A DNA stretch of 40,158 nt from Curvibacter sp. (GCA_019233055.1 JAFAMV010000080.1:1-40158), one strand, 5' to 3'; counted from the first letter of the stretch, positions 26,933 to 36,877 are shown. The notes: generated by a model not told the origin, from the letters alone. Program-made: numbers and translations.

Positions 26933-27589
26933 TCAGGAGGCGATGTAACGGTCCGAACGGTGGTTCATCGCCAGGATCAGGTTCAGCACCACGGCACCGG
27001 TCACCGAAAGCGCCACCTGCGGCAGCGGGGTGGTCCACAGGGCCAGCAGCACGATGCAGCAGTCGATGGCCATCTGGATGTGGCCGGCTTTCCAGCCACG
27101 GCGTTCCTGCAGGTAGAAGACCAGGATGCCGACCCCGCCCAGGCTCGCGCGGTGCCGGAACAGCATCAGAAAACCCACCCCCATCAGCAGACCGCCGACC
27201 ACCGCACCGTACAGGGGGTCGAGCGACTGGATGTGCAGCACATGGGGCGTGAGTTCGGTCAGGGCCGACAACAGGCCCACGGCCACCATGGTCTTGACCA
27301 CGAAGGCACGTTCCATGCGGCGCCAGGCCAGCAGGTAGAAGGGCAGGTTGAGGACGAAGAAGACCTGGCCGAAGCTGAAGCCGCTGGCGTAATGCAGCAG
27401 CAGGGCCAGGCCGGCCATGCCGCCGGTGAGCAGATGGTCCTGGGTGTAGAGCGAGACGCCGAGCGCGATCAGCAGCGTGGCCGAAAAGAGGGCGAAGGCA
27501 TCCTCGGTGCGGCTGTGCCGGGCGGCGTCGCCGGAAGGCGTGGCCTGTGCCAGGGGCTGGGGCAGGGCGGCGGGACTGGGTTCGGTCAT
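26933..27589 (-). CDS. YitT-family integral membrane protein
   Basis: A 218-residue inner-membrane protein with a cytoplasmic tail of ~35 residues and five to six hydrophobic helices (for example LFSATLLIALGVSLYT, VFFVLNLPFYLLAW and AVVGGLLMGVGFLMLF). The motifs GGMAGLALLLHYASG and FRHRASLGGVGIL match the YitT/DUF161 family, whose transport or other function is not established. ATG 27589 gives MTEPSPAALPQ; 38 more codons are open upstream but lack protein character. A GGCCCGGCC/GGTCGGGCC stem (27612–27635) lies in the leader. It is probably co-transcribed with the downstream M20 peptidase. Confidence 0.85.
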   Translation of the reverse strand: MTEPSPAALPQPLAQATPSGDAARHSRTEDAFALFSATLLIALGVSLYTQDHLLTGGMAGLALLLHYASGFSFGQVFFVLNLPFYLLAWRRMERAFVVKTMVAVGLLSALTELTPHVLHIQSLDPLYGAVVGGLLMGVGFLMLFRHRASLGGVGILVFYLQERRGWKAGHIQMAIDCCIVLLALWTTPLPQVALSVTGAVVLNLILAMNHRSDRYIAS

Positions 27590-27774
27590 GTGGAAGGCTC
27601 CGGCAGGGGCTGGCCCGGCCCATACCGGTCGGGCCGTGCAGCAGATGAAACGCAGGGACAAGCAAGCGCAATGCCCGGCCCTCGGGGCCGGCAAGGGTCG
27701 CATGAGACCATGGTTTGGCTGTCGGGTGCATGAGCGGGATCAGTCTTGCTGCATTTGCCGGGGCCGTTGCGCAC

Positions 27775-28749
27775 TCAGTCGAAGCGGCCGGGGTGGCGTG
27801 CTGCCACCGCCTTGAATCGGGTGATCTCGTCGCCCATGGTCTGGCGCAGGGCGGCGGCATCGACAAAGACGCCCTGCAGGCCCTGGCGGTTCAGTTGGGC
27901 CTGCAGGCCGGGATCGCCCATGATGTCGCGCAGCACCCGGTTCAGCCGCTCGACGATCGCCGCCGGGCTGCGTGCCGGCAGGGCCAGGGCGTACCAGCCC
28001 TCGAAACTGGCGGCCGGCCAGTGGAGTTCGGCCAGGGTGGGCACCTCGGGCAGCGAGGCGATGCGTTGAGGTCCGGGCGTGGCGAGGGCCCGCAGCTTGC
28101 CGGCCCGCAGGTGCGGGGCCAGGCTGGCGACGGTGTCGTAGCCGCACTCGACCTCGGCCGACAGCAGCGCGGTGGCGGCCTGGGCGCTGCCTTTGTAGGG
28201 GATGTCCTGCATCTGCACGCCTGTGGCCTGTTCCAGCAGCAGGGCGGCCAACTGGGGGGCGGTGGCCGGCCCGTAGGTCGCATAGCGGACGGCACCGGGC
28301 CTGGCCCGCGCGGCGGTGAGCAGGTCGGCCAAGGACTGGAACTGCGAGCCGGCCGGCACCGCCAGCAGCAGGGGCGTCTTGGCCAGCATGGCCACCGGCA
28401 TCAGGTCTTTCAGCGGGTCGTAGCCGGGCTGGGGTTTCAAGGCCGGCGTCACGGTGTAGCTGGTGGAGCCCGACAGCAACAGCGTGTAGCCGTCGGGGGC
28501 GGAACGGATCACCGCATCGGTGCCGATCCAGGTGCTGGCGCCGGGGCGATTGTCGATCACCACCGCCTGGCCGAGCTGCTGGGACAGCTTCTGACCGATG
28601 GCCCGAGCCACCAGGTCGGTGCCGCCCCCGGGCGGAAAAGGCACCACCATGCGCAGGGGGCGTTGGGGCCAGCTTTCCTGGGCGTGGAGCGAGGGGGCTG
28701 TGGCACAGGCCAGGGCCGGGGCCAGCTTGAGAAGGGAGCGGCGTTGCAT
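27775..28749 (-). CDS. Bug-family tripartite tricarboxylate transporter binding protein
   Basis: A 324-residue periplasmic binding protein of the Bug/TctC family, abundant in Burkholderiales. The signal peptide MQRRSLLKLAPALACATAPS…HA is followed by the family hallmarks WPQRPLRMVVPFPPGGGTD, QLGQAVVIDNRPGA and PDGYTLLL, then VPYKG-like IPYKGSAQA. The ligand is probably a carboxylate or aromatic acid but is not predictable. There is no TctA/TctB membrane component nearby, as for most Bug proteins. It is divergent from a LysR regulator, which probably controls it. The ATG at 28749 begins the signal peptide; no clear ribosome-binding site. Confidence 0.92.
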   Translation of the reverse strand: MQRRSLLKLAPALACATAPSLHAQESWPQRPLRMVVPFPPGGGTDLVARAIGQKLSQQLGQAVVIDNRPGASTWIGTDAVIRSAPDGYTLLLSGSTSYTVTPALKPQPGYDPLKDLMPVAMLAKTPLLLAVPAGSQFQSLADLLTAARARPGAVRYATYGPATAPQLAALLLEQATGVQMQDIPYKGSAQAATALLSAEVECGYDTVASLAPHLRAGKLRALATPGPQRIASLPEVPTLAELHWPAASFEGWYALALPARSPAAIVERLNRVLRDIMGDPGLQAQLNRQGLQGVFVDAAALRQTMGDEITRFKAVAARHPGRFD

Positions 28750-28817
28750 GGTGTGCGATGGAGAAGGGGCGGGGGGCGGTGGTCGATGAGGCATTAGACG
28801 CCTCGCCCGGCCGCTTT

Positions 28818-28869
28818 GGGTGACCACCCAGCCTTGCGTTCGTTAGAGAATTGGCAAGCAATCGTTGCC
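28818..28869. promoter_or_regulatory. Candidate LysR operator in the Bug–LysR intergenic region
   Basis: The 141-bp divergent region holds two dyads: GGGTG-AC-CACCC at 28818–28829 and GGCAA-N7-TTGCC at 28853–28869. LysR-type regulators typically bind imperfect dyads between their own gene and a divergent target. Which one is used is unknown. Confidence 0.4.
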
Positions 28870-28890
28870 TTTGATGGAAAGATCCTGCCG

Positions 28891-29817
28891 ATGAGATTGA
28901 CCTTCTACAGCCTGCCACTGCGCTACTTCGCGATGGTGGCGCAGACCGCCTCGGTGAGCGAGGCGGCCCGCCAGTTGCATGTGGCGGCGTCGGCCGTGAG
29001 CCGGCAGCTGGCCCGGCTGGAGGATGAACTGGGCCTGCCTCTGTTCGAGCGGCGGCCGCGCGGCATGGCCTTGAATGCGGCGGGCGAACGACTTCTGGCC
29101 CATGTGCGGGCCGGCACCGAGGAGGCCGGCTTCCTGGTCGAGCAATTGCGCGGCCTGGGCGGACAGCAGCGGGTGCGCATCGCCTGCACCGAGGGTTTTG
29201 CCACCGGCTTCATGGCCGCGACGGCGCAGGAGTTCCGTCGCCTGCATCCGGCGGCCCAACTCGAACTGCAGGTGGCGGCACCCGCGCAGATCAACCAGTT
29301 GATGGCGCGCGGGGAGGCCGATGTCGGCCTGAAATACAGCCTGGCGCCCGAAAAAGGGGTGCGGACCCTGCTGTCGGTGCAGGCGCCGGTGCTGGCCGTG
29401 GTGCGCGAGGGCCATCAATGGGCGCGCCGGCGGCGCATCAGCGTGGTCGAGGCCGTCGAGTGCCCGCTGGTGCTGGGCGTGGTCGGCACCACCAGCCGCC
29501 ATCTGTTCGACCAGGCCTGCCACATGCGGGGCGTGAGCTATGTGCCCGCGGTGGTCGGCAACATGTCGCCGGCCCTGCTGTCGATGTTGGGAGCACAGGA
29601 CCTGATGCCGGCGGGCTTTCTCACCGTGGCACACGAGGTGGCTGCCGGCACGCTCAAGGCCGTGCCCTTCGAAGAACCCGAACTGCAGCAGCGCCGGCTT
29701 GATCTGCTGGTCCAGCAGGAGCGCCATCTGTTGCCGCCGGTGCAGGCCTTTGCCGATCTGCTGGCGGCCGGCATCGGTCGTTTCGGCAAGCGCCGCGTGC
29801 GGACCCGGCCGCGTTGA
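28891..29817 (+). CDS. LysR-type transcriptional regulator
   Basis: A 308-residue regulator. The N-terminal winged helix-turn-helix is clear: YFAMVAQTASVSEAARQLHV, then SAVSRQLARLEDELGLPLFE and RRPRGMALNAAGERLL. The C-terminal effector domain (about 90–300) has the periplasmic-binding-protein fold. ATG 28891 starts MRLTFYSLPLRYF at the normal distance from the HTH; an earlier in-frame ATG at 28816 would add 25 residues running through the probable operator. It is divergently placed to the Bug protein gene, a common arrangement for control of carboxylate uptake; the effector is unknown. Confidence 0.92.
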   Translation: MRLTFYSLPLRYFAMVAQTASVSEAARQLHVAASAVSRQLARLEDELGLPLFERRPRGMALNAAGERLLAHVRAGTEEAGFLVEQLRGLGGQQRVRIACTEGFATGFMAATAQEFRRLHPAAQLELQVAAPAQINQLMARGEADVGLKYSLAPEKGVRTLLSVQAPVLAVVREGHQWARRRRISVVEAVECPLVLGVVGTTSRHLFDQACHMRGVSYVPAVVGNMSPALLSMLGAQDLMPAGFLTVAHEVAAGTLKAVPFEEPELQQRRLDLLVQQERHLLPPVQAFADLLAAGIGRFGKRRVRTRPR

Positions 29818-29851
29818 TACCATCGGATGATCCGCGCAAACCGCTACGCCC

Positions 29852-30343
29852 ATGGCCAAGAAAGAACATGTCTCCGAGACCCCCGCCACCCAGCTGCTCA
29901 AGGCGGCCAAGGTGGCGTACACCGAGCACCCCTATGAGTACCTCGAGCATGGCGGGGCCCAGCACAGCGCCGAGGTGCTGGGGCTGGATCCGTTCACCGT
30001 CGTGAAGACGCTGATCATGCAGGATCAGGATGCGCGCCCGCTGGTGGTGCTGATGCACGGCAACCGCAAGGTGTCGACCAAGAACCTGGCCCGGCAGATC
30101 GGTGCCAAGGCGGTCGAACCCTGTGCGCCCGAGGTGGCCAACCGCCACAGCGGCTACCTGGTGGGCGGCACCTCGCCTTTCGGCACGCGCAAGGCCATGC
30201 CGGTCTACATCGAGCAGAGCATCCTGGCGCTGCCGCGCATCTGCATCAATGGAGGTCGGCGCGGTTTTCTCGTCGGCCTGGCGCCCCAGGTCTGTGTGGA
30301 CCTGCTGCAAGCCCGGCCGGTGAATTGCGCACTGGCAGAATGA
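29852..30343 (+). CDS. ybaK: YbaK/EbsC-type aminoacyl-tRNA deacylase
   Basis: A 163-residue protein of the YbaK family, which hydrolyses mischarged Cys-tRNA(Pro) in trans. Characteristic parts are ATQLLKAAKVAYTEHPYEY, VVKTLIM, the lysine-containing KVSTKNLARQIGAK, and the GGTSPFGTRKAMPVYIE loop. The length matches family members (~155–160). ATG 29852 gives MAKKEHVSETPATQLL. It lies 34 bp after the LysR gene and 92 bp before plsY on the same strand. Confidence 0.92.
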   Translation: MAKKEHVSETPATQLLKAAKVAYTEHPYEYLEHGGAQHSAEVLGLDPFTVVKTLIMQDQDARPLVVLMHGNRKVSTKNLARQIGAKAVEPCAPEVANRHSGYLVGGTSPFGTRKAMPVYIEQSILALPRICINGGRRGFLVGLAPQVCVDLLQARPVNCALAE

Positions 30344-30395
30344 GCGCTTTGCGCGCCGTGGCGCTTGCATCTCCGATGCGCCTGCCACGCCCGAC

Positions 30396-30419
30396 GTCCA
30401 AACGCTTGTCCAAACGCTT
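30396..30419 (+). repeat. Two tandem 12-bp repeats in the plsY leader
   Basis: GTCCAAACGCTT occurs twice in direct succession, ending 3 nt before the GAGAGGG ribosome-binding region of plsY. It is the main feature of the 92-bp gap after ybaK. It may be a chance duplication or a regulatory site. Confidence 0.9.
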
Positions 30420-30435
30420 CTGAGAGGGAATTCAC

Positions 30436-31068
30436 TTGGAGATTCTGTTCACCCTGGCCGCCACGGGGCTGGCCTATCTGTTGGGCTCCCTGTCCTTCGC
30501 CGTGATCGTCAGCCGTGTCATGGGCCTGAACGACCCCCGCACCTATGGCAGCAAGAACCCCGGCGCCACCAATGTGCTGCGCTCGGGCAGCAAGCCGGCC
30601 GCCATCGCGACCCTGCTGCTCGATGCGCTCAAGGGCTGGCTGCCGGTGGTGCTGGTTCGCTGGGGCGGGCCGGCCTACGGCCTGCATGAAGGCACCGAGG
30701 CCCTGGTCGGCCTGGCGGCCTTCGTCGGGCATCTGTTTCCGGTGTTCTTCCGCTTCCAGGGGGGCAAGGGCGTGGCCACCGCCGTCGGGGTGCTGTTCGG
30801 TGTGGACGCGGCGCTGGGGCTGGTGGCCGGCCTGATCTGGATCGCGACGGCCGCCGTGTTCCGTTATTCGTCGCTGGCGTCGCTGGTGGCGGCGGTGGCG
30901 GCGCCGGCCGTCTATGTCCTGGGCGACGGCACGGCCTGGTACAGCGAGACCCCGGTCCTGCTGGCCCTGGTGGCCATGGCAGCCTTGCTGGTCTGGCGGC
31001 ATCGCGAGAACATCCAGCGCCTGATGTCCGGCAAGGAGTCGCGCCTGGGGGCCAAGAAGAAGGGCTGA
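30436..31068 (+). CDS. plsY: Glycerol-3-phosphate acyltransferase PlsY
   Basis: PlsY transfers an acyl group from acyl-phosphate to glycerol-3-phosphate at the inner membrane, the first step of phospholipid synthesis. The 210-residue protein has five or so membrane helices and the conserved cytoplasmic motifs GSKNPGATNVLR, FPVFFRFQGGKGVAT and, near the third loop, SSLASLVAA. The start is TTG 30436, preceded by GAGGG at good spacing; it gives MEILFTLAATGLAYLLGSLS as expected. The C-terminus ends in a basic tail (RLGAKKKG). Confidence 0.95.
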   Translation: MEILFTLAATGLAYLLGSLSFAVIVSRVMGLNDPRTYGSKNPGATNVLRSGSKPAAIATLLLDALKGWLPVVLVRWGGPAYGLHEGTEALVGLAAFVGHLFPVFFRFQGGKGVATAVGVLFGVDAALGLVAGLIWIATAAVFRYSSLASLVAAVAAPAVYVLGDGTAWYSETPVLLALVAMAALLVWRHRENIQRLMSGKESRLGAKKKG

Positions 31069-31084
31069 TCCGGCTCGGCCGCAG

Positions 31085-31110
31085 GGCCGGGCGCTCGACG
31101 CCCCGGGCCC
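31085..31110. terminator. GC-rich hairpin between convergent plsY and HD-GYP-like gene
   Basis: A stem built on GGGCG-ctcga-CGCCC extends outward with GGGCC/GGGCCC pairing and a bulge. It lies in the 52-bp gap between two convergent genes. No T-run follows on the plus strand (an A-run does), so termination strength is uncertain. Confidence 0.4.
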
Positions 31111-31120
31111 CGAAAAAAGT

Positions 31121-32119
31121 TCAGACCCGGGTTTCCTGGCCCGGCTGATGCAGGCGGGCGACCTCGAGCATCACGGCGTGGTTGATCATCAGGCTGATCG
31201 CGTTCGAGGGCACGGCGGCCTGGATGCGCGGCCCGGCCACCCCTGTGTGGTAGAGCCGGGGCTGGTGGTAGGGTTCGCCACGGGCATTGACGAGGCTGGC
31301 CACCAGGGGCTGATTGGGCTGGGGGGTGCGTCGCAGCACCACGGCCAGGTCCTGGTTCTCGAGGCGGACATAGGTGCCGGGCGGGCACAGGCCGACATAG
31401 CGCACCAATGACTGGGCGACGTCGTCGATGTGGCCCTTGCCCATCGCGATCACCATGCGCAGCGAGTCGGTGACGCTGCGGCCCGGACGGCTGCGGCGCG
31501 GGCTGATCATGGCGGCGTAGCGGTCGATGATCTGCAGCACATGGGCCAGCCGGGTCGTCGGGTCGGTCGGCTGGCCGGGCGACGGCAGGGGCAGCGTCTC
31601 GTGGTGGGAGGCCACGATGCCCAGCCAGAGTTCGTCATGGATGCCGACGCGGGCCAGCAGCATGCAGCTCTTGGCCGAGTGTTCGGTGATGTGGCTCTGC
31701 TGCTCGATGCTGGGGCGCTCCGGTTGCTCGGCCAGTTCGTCCTGCAGCGCGGTCATCGCGATGTTCATGGTCATCGCCGCCGCCACGAGGCTGTCGCGCT
31801 GGACCGGGGGCAGCTTCAGTTCGAGGGCGATGACATGGCACAGGGCGGCGCAGATCAGCGAGTGGGTGGTGCTGTAGCCTGCGATCGAGGTGCCCGCCAT
31901 CTGGAACAAGAGGTACAGCCCGGTGTCCCCATCCTCGCTGAGCAGATCCTGCAGCCAACGGTCGTATTGCCGGATCTTCTGGGCGAAGTGCTCGACGTTT
32001 TCCGGGACGGCCAGCAGCATGCCGAGGCTGGACTCAAGATCTCCCCACAGGCTCAGCAGATCCTCGTAATTGGTGGTCTCCGCGTCGGGGACCATCGACA
32101 TGGGCAGGGTGTCGCTCAA
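31121..32119 (-). CDS. HD-GYP-like protein with degenerate catalytic motifs
   Basis: A 332-residue cytoplasmic protein that follows the HD-GYP phosphodiesterase layout: TTHSLICAALCHVIALELKL, a helix where the metal-binding HD should be, EHSAKSCMLL, VASHHETLPLPSPG and LAHVLQIIDRYAAMI. The HD dipeptide is replaced (AAAMTMNIAMTALQDEL) and the GYP loop is absent, while HHE and the later Asp remain. It is therefore probably not an active c-di-GMP hydrolase; it could bind the nucleotide or act as a scaffold. The frame starts at TTG 32119, overlapping the TGA of the protease gene as TTGA; ATGs at 32101 and 32095 are alternatives. It is the last gene of the yajQ operon. Confidence 0.8.
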   Translation of the reverse strand: MSDTLPMSMVPDAETTNYEDLLSLWGDLESSLGMLLAVPENVEHFAQKIRQYDRWLQDLLSEDGDTGLYLLFQMAGTSIAGYSTTHSLICAALCHVIALELKLPPVQRDSLVAAAMTMNIAMTALQDELAEQPERPSIEQQSHITEHSAKSCMLLARVGIHDELWLGIVASHHETLPLPSPGQPTDPTTRLAHVLQIIDRYAAMISPRRSRPGRSVTDSLRMVIAMGKGHIDDVAQSLVRYVGLCPPGTYVRLENQDLAVVLRRTPQPNQPLVASLVNARGEPYHQPRLYHTGVAGPRIQAAVPSNAISLMINHAVMLEVARLHQPGQETRV

Positions 32120-32829
32120 GGTTTCTTTTCCAGCACCATCTGGTCGTTGACCTTGTGCATCTGGAAGTGGTCCAGAAAGCTGTTGCCCAGCAGCACATAG
32201 GGCATGGGGGTGGGTGTGACCACGGCGTCCACACCATAGACCTCGACGTCGCCCACCCGCACCGAGTTGAGCTTCAGGCCCCAGCCCTGGGTCTGGCCAT
32301 TGGCGGTACCCATGATCAGCGGGCGGCCGTTCTGGTAGGCGATGCCCATGCGGTCGGCGTCGGCGCGGCTGATGGAGACCAGGGTGGCCCCGGTGTCGAC
32401 GACAAAGTTCATCTGCTGGCCGTTGATCGTGCCGTTGCTCTTGAAATGGCCCCGCCCATCGGCGGTCAGGACGACGGTGCTGCCGCTGCCGCCATGGGGC
32501 TGGGAGGAGCCGCTGCGCACCGGCGCATCGCCCAGGTGCAGGGTCTGCCGCTGCCGCGCGACCTCGATGACGGCTTCGTCACGGCCCACCGAGACGAGGG
32601 TGACGCCCTGGTAGTTTTCACCGCTTCCCACGGCCTTGGGCGGCAGGCCGTTGACCACCAGCAAGGCTTTGGAGCCCAGCACGCCTGTCAGGGCCACCGA
32701 CTGGGCCAGCGCCGGCCGGCTGGGCAGTGCCGCCGAGACCGCGACGAGCAGGGTCGCCAGCGCCAGGGTCCTCTGGGGGCTGCGCGGCCAGGCTGGGCCT
32801 GGGCAGGAGGTCGGGGGCATGCCGGGCAT
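32116..32829 (-). CDS. Retropepsin-like aspartic protease, exported
   Basis: A 237-residue protein with an N-terminal signal sequence (LALATLLVAVSAALPSRPALA), a small SH3-like region, then a clan AA aspartic protease domain. The catalytic site is MNFVVDTGATLVSIS, followed by the flap region GRPLIMGTANG and the closing VLLGNSFLDHFQMH (the ILG equivalent). Family members act as dimers in the periplasm; substrates are mostly unknown. It begins 5 bp after yajQ and its TGA overlaps the next gene's TTG start. ATG 32829 or ATG 32820 could be the start. Confidence 0.88.
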   Translation of the reverse strand: MPGMPPTSCPGPAWPRSPQRTLALATLLVAVSAALPSRPALAQSVALTGVLGSKALLVVNGLPPKAVGSGENYQGVTLVSVGRDEAVIEVARQRQTLHLGDAPVRSGSSQPHGGSGSTVVLTADGRGHFKSNGTINGQQMNFVVDTGATLVSISRADADRMGIAYQNGRPLIMGTANGQTQGWGLKLNSVRVGDVEVYGVDAVVTPTPMPYVLLGNSFLDHFQMHKVNDQMVLEKKP

Positions 32830-32834
32830 GAAGC

Positions 32835-33320
32835 TCAGTCGCGGAAGTTGTTGAAGTCCAGCGGCAGGTCGGTGATGTCCTTGCGGATCAGGGCCATGGC
32901 CGCCTGCAGGTCGTCGCGCTTGGCGCCGGTGACGCGCACCGAGTCGCCCTGGATGGCGGCCTGGACCTTGAGCTTGCTGTCCTTGATGAGCTTCTGGATC
33001 TTCTTGGCGGTCTCGGATTCGATGCCGTTGCGCACCTTGACCACCTGCTTGACCTTGTCGCCGCCGATCTTCTGCACCGAACCCCGGTCCAGGAACCGCA
33101 CATCGACATTGCGCTTGGTGAGCTTGCTGCGCAGGATGTCCTCGACCTGGTCGAGCTGGAACTCGGCATCGCCGAACAGGGTGATCTCCTTGTCCTTGAG
33201 TTCGATGCCGGCAGACGTGCCCTTGAAGTCGAAGCGGGTGCCGATTTCCTTGGCCGCGTTCTCGACGGCGTTTTTCACTTCCACCAGATTGGCTTCACAG
33301 ACGGTATCAAAAGAGGGCAT
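32835..33320 (-). CDS. yajQ: YajQ-family nucleotide-binding protein (possible c-di-GMP effector)
   Basis: A 161-residue cytoplasmic protein of the YajQ/UPF0234 family with two RNP-like subdomains. Typical sequence is visible: [20 protein letters not shown] at the start, [25 protein letters not shown] and a C-terminal [11 protein letters not shown]. Family members bind nucleotides, and some (in Xanthomonas and Pseudomonas) bind c-di-GMP and act with transcription factors. It heads an operon with an exported protease and an HD-GYP-like protein. It is divergent from murB across only 36 bp, so the two promoters must overlap. Confidence 0.95.
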   Translation of the reverse strand: MPSFDTVCEANLVEVKNAVENAAKEIGTRFDFKGTSAGIELKDKEITLFGDAEFQLDQVEDILRSKLTKRNVDVRFLDRGSVQKIGGDKVKQVVKVRNGIESETAKKIQKLIKDSKLKVQAAIQGDSVRVTGAKRDDLQAAMALIRKDITDLPLDFNNFRD

Positions 33321-33356
33321 GGTGGTTCAGACAGAGGCAAATGAGACAATTGGGCG

Positions 33357-34430
33357 ATGTTAGTCGAGAAAAATGTCCCGCTCCAGCCTTACAACACCTT
33401 TGGCATCGTCGCGCGTGCGCAGGCCTTGCTGCGGGTGGGCGCCGAGGCGGATCTGCTGGCGTTGGCGGCGGATGCCCGCTGGCAGGCCGAGCCCAAGTTC
33501 GTGCTCGGCGGCGGCAGCAATGTGGTGCTGACCGGCGATGTGCGCGCCCTGGTGCTGAAGATGGAGATCAAGGGCATGCGCGTGCTCGAGGAGACCGAGC
33601 GGGCCTGGATCGTCGAGGCCGGCGCGGGCGAACTCTGGCATGACCTGGTGGGCTGGACCCTGGACCAGGGACTGCCCGGCCTGGAGAACCTGGCCTTGAT
33701 CCCCGGCACCGTCGGCGCCGCGCCGGTGCAGAACATCGGTGCCTATGGCGTCGAGTTGCAGGACCGTTTCGAGTCGCTGGATGCCTTCGATCTGCTCACC
33801 GGGCGCTTCTTCGTGCTCGATGCGGCCCAATGCGCCTTCGGTTACCGCGATTCGGTGTTCAAGCATGCGGCGGCCGACGGGGCGGATCTGTCCGCCATGC
33901 CGCGCGGCTTCGGCCTGGCCGGCCGTGCCGTGATCACCCGGGTGCGTCTGCGCCTGCCCAAGGCCTGGCAGCCGGAGCTGGGCTACCTGGACCTGGAGCG
34001 CCGGCGTCAGCAGGAAGGGGTGGATCGACCCCAGGCGCGGCAGATCTTCGACTGGGTCTGCGACATCCGGCGCGCCAAGCTGCCCGACCCCTCGGTCATC
34101 GGCAACGCCGGCAGCTTCTTCAAGAATCCGTCGGTGAGCCCCGAGCAATGCTCGGACATCATCGCGCGCGAGCCCCGGATCGTGCATTACCCGATGCCCG
34201 ACGGCAGCGTGAAACTCGCGGCGGGCTGGTTGATCGACGCCTGCGGCTGGAAGGGCAAATCGGTGGGCAAGGCCGGGGTCTACGAGAAGCAGGCCCTGGT
34301 GCTGGTCAATCGGGGGCAGGGTTCGGACAGTGTCACCGGCGGTGAGGTGATGACGCTGGCCCGGGCCATCCAGACCAGTGTCTATGAGCGCTTCGGCATC
34401 CGGCTCGAACCGGAGCCCGTCGTCGTCTGA
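33357..34430 (+). CDS. murB: UDP-N-acetylenolpyruvoylglucosamine reductase MurB
   Basis: MurB reduces UDP-GlcNAc-enolpyruvate to UDP-MurNAc with NADPH and FAD in the cytoplasm, for peptidoglycan synthesis. The 357-residue length and layout fit type I (E. coli-like) MurB. The FAD domain shows PYNTFGIVARA, VLGGGSNVVLT and ALIPGTVGAAPVQNIGAYG. The catalytic serine lies in GNAGSFFKNP and the C-terminal part has AAGWLIDACGWKG. ATG 33357 leaves only 36 bp to divergent yajQ. It is convergent with argG. Confidence 0.96.
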   Translation: MLVEKNVPLQPYNTFGIVARAQALLRVGAEADLLALAADARWQAEPKFVLGGGSNVVLTGDVRALVLKMEIKGMRVLEETERAWIVEAGAGELWHDLVGWTLDQGLPGLENLALIPGTVGAAPVQNIGAYGVELQDRFESLDAFDLLTGRFFVLDAAQCAFGYRDSVFKHAAADGADLSAMPRGFGLAGRAVITRVRLRLPKAWQPELGYLDLERRRQQEGVDRPQARQIFDWVCDIRRAKLPDPSVIGNAGSFFKNPSVSPEQCSDIIAREPRIVHYPMPDGSVKLAAGWLIDACGWKGKSVGKAGVYEKQALVLVNRGQGSDSVTGGEVMTLARAIQTSVYERFGIRLEPEPVVV

Positions 34431-34436
34431 GTCGCA

Positions 34437-34460
34437 CCGATGGCCACGGCGGGCCATCGG
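34437..34460. terminator. Bidirectional hairpin between murB and argG
   Basis: A perfect 9-bp stem CCGATGGCC/GGCCATCGG with a 6-nt loop lies in the 35-bp gap between the two convergent genes. No T-run follows on either strand, so it may only slow or protect the transcripts. Confidence 0.6.
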
Positions 34461-34465
34461 CGAAC

Positions 34466-36143
<1,678 letters not shown>

Positions 36144-36268
36144 GCTGATGCGGGACTGGGGAAACGATGGAATGGAGCCAGGCGCCGCGAGGCGCCTGGC
36201 GGACCCAATCACGCATTTTAGGTCACGGACGCAGGCTGCCGACAGGGCCGGTGCGGCACGGGCCATGG

Positions 36269-36296
36269 CGGTGTGGCCGAGGGCGCGGCCACACCG
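36269..36296 (-). terminator. Hairpin after the glycine-zipper gene
   Basis: A perfect 10-bp stem CGGTGTGGCC/GGCCACACCG with an 8-nt loop begins 8 bp beyond the glycine-zipper protein stop. It lacks a T-run but is well placed to end that transcript ahead of ppnP–argG. Confidence 0.6.
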
Positions 36297-36304
36297 GTTG
36301 CTTC

Positions 36305-36877
36305 TCAGGGTCGGCCGTAGGCCGGGGCGGTGACCGGCGCCACCGCCGGGTAGACGCCCTGTGGGGCCGGAGCGCTGTAGGCCCCGGTCGAGACCTGACC
36401 GTTGATGATCGGGCTGACCTGCACCGGCAGGTAGGGGCCGGGATCATTGGGCATCTGCACGCTGTACTGGCGACCGGCGTATTCGTATTGCACGTTGTAC
36501 GCGACGGTGCGGTTCTCGTAGCGGGTCTGGGTGCTGCAGTTCTGCACGTTCTGGACCTGGGGCGCCGAGCTGCCTTCGATCGAGTTGCCCAGCATGGCGC
36601 CACCGAGCACGCCGACCACCGTGGCGACCGCCTTGCCGCCCCCGCCGCCGAGCGCATTGCCGACCGCGCCGCCGGCCACGGCACCCATCACAGCGCCTGC
36701 GCCGGACTTGCCGCCAGGGGTCGTCACCTGCTGATTGGTGCAGACCTGCTGCGGCACGGCCACCTGCTGCACGATCGGGGTGGTGGCCACCACACGGGCC
36801 ATCTCCTGGGCCGAGGCGCCGGCACTCAACAGGGTCAGCACACCGGCAGCCAGGGCCGGTACAAGGATTTTGTTCAT
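36305..36877 (-). CDS. Glycine-zipper 2TM-domain envelope protein
   Basis: A 190-residue exported protein. The signal peptide is MNKILVPALAAGVLTLLS…ASA. A Gly-rich zipper follows at about residues 58–100 (GAVMGAVAGGAVGNALGGG, then VVGVLGGAMLGNSIEG), of the 17-kDa-antigen/SlyB type that inserts into or associates with membranes. The C-terminal part has aromatic-rich repeats (YENRTVAYNVQYEYAGRQYS) and a Pro/Ala tail. There is no lipobox cysteine at the signal cleavage site. ATG 36877 has GAGG 6 nt upstream; a start 4 codons earlier is less likely. Exact function unknown; an envelope-integrity role is inferred from the family. Confidence 0.87.
   Translation of the reverse strand: MNKILVPALAAGVLTLLSAGASAQEMARVVATTPIVQQVAVPQQVCTNQQVTTPGGKSGAGAVMGAVAGGAVGNALGGGGGKAVATVVGVLGGAMLGNSIEGSSAPQVQNVQNCSTQTRYENRTVAYNVQYEYAGRQYSVQMPNDPGPYLPVQVSPIINGQVSTGAYSAPAPQGVYPAVAPVTAPAYGRP

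Noticed and set aside
36144..36304. Riboswitch or arginine-responsive leader before ppnP–argG
   Set aside because: Only the hairpin at 36269–36296 is visible and it is better explained as the end of the glycine-zipper transcript; no aptamer-like conserved core recognised.
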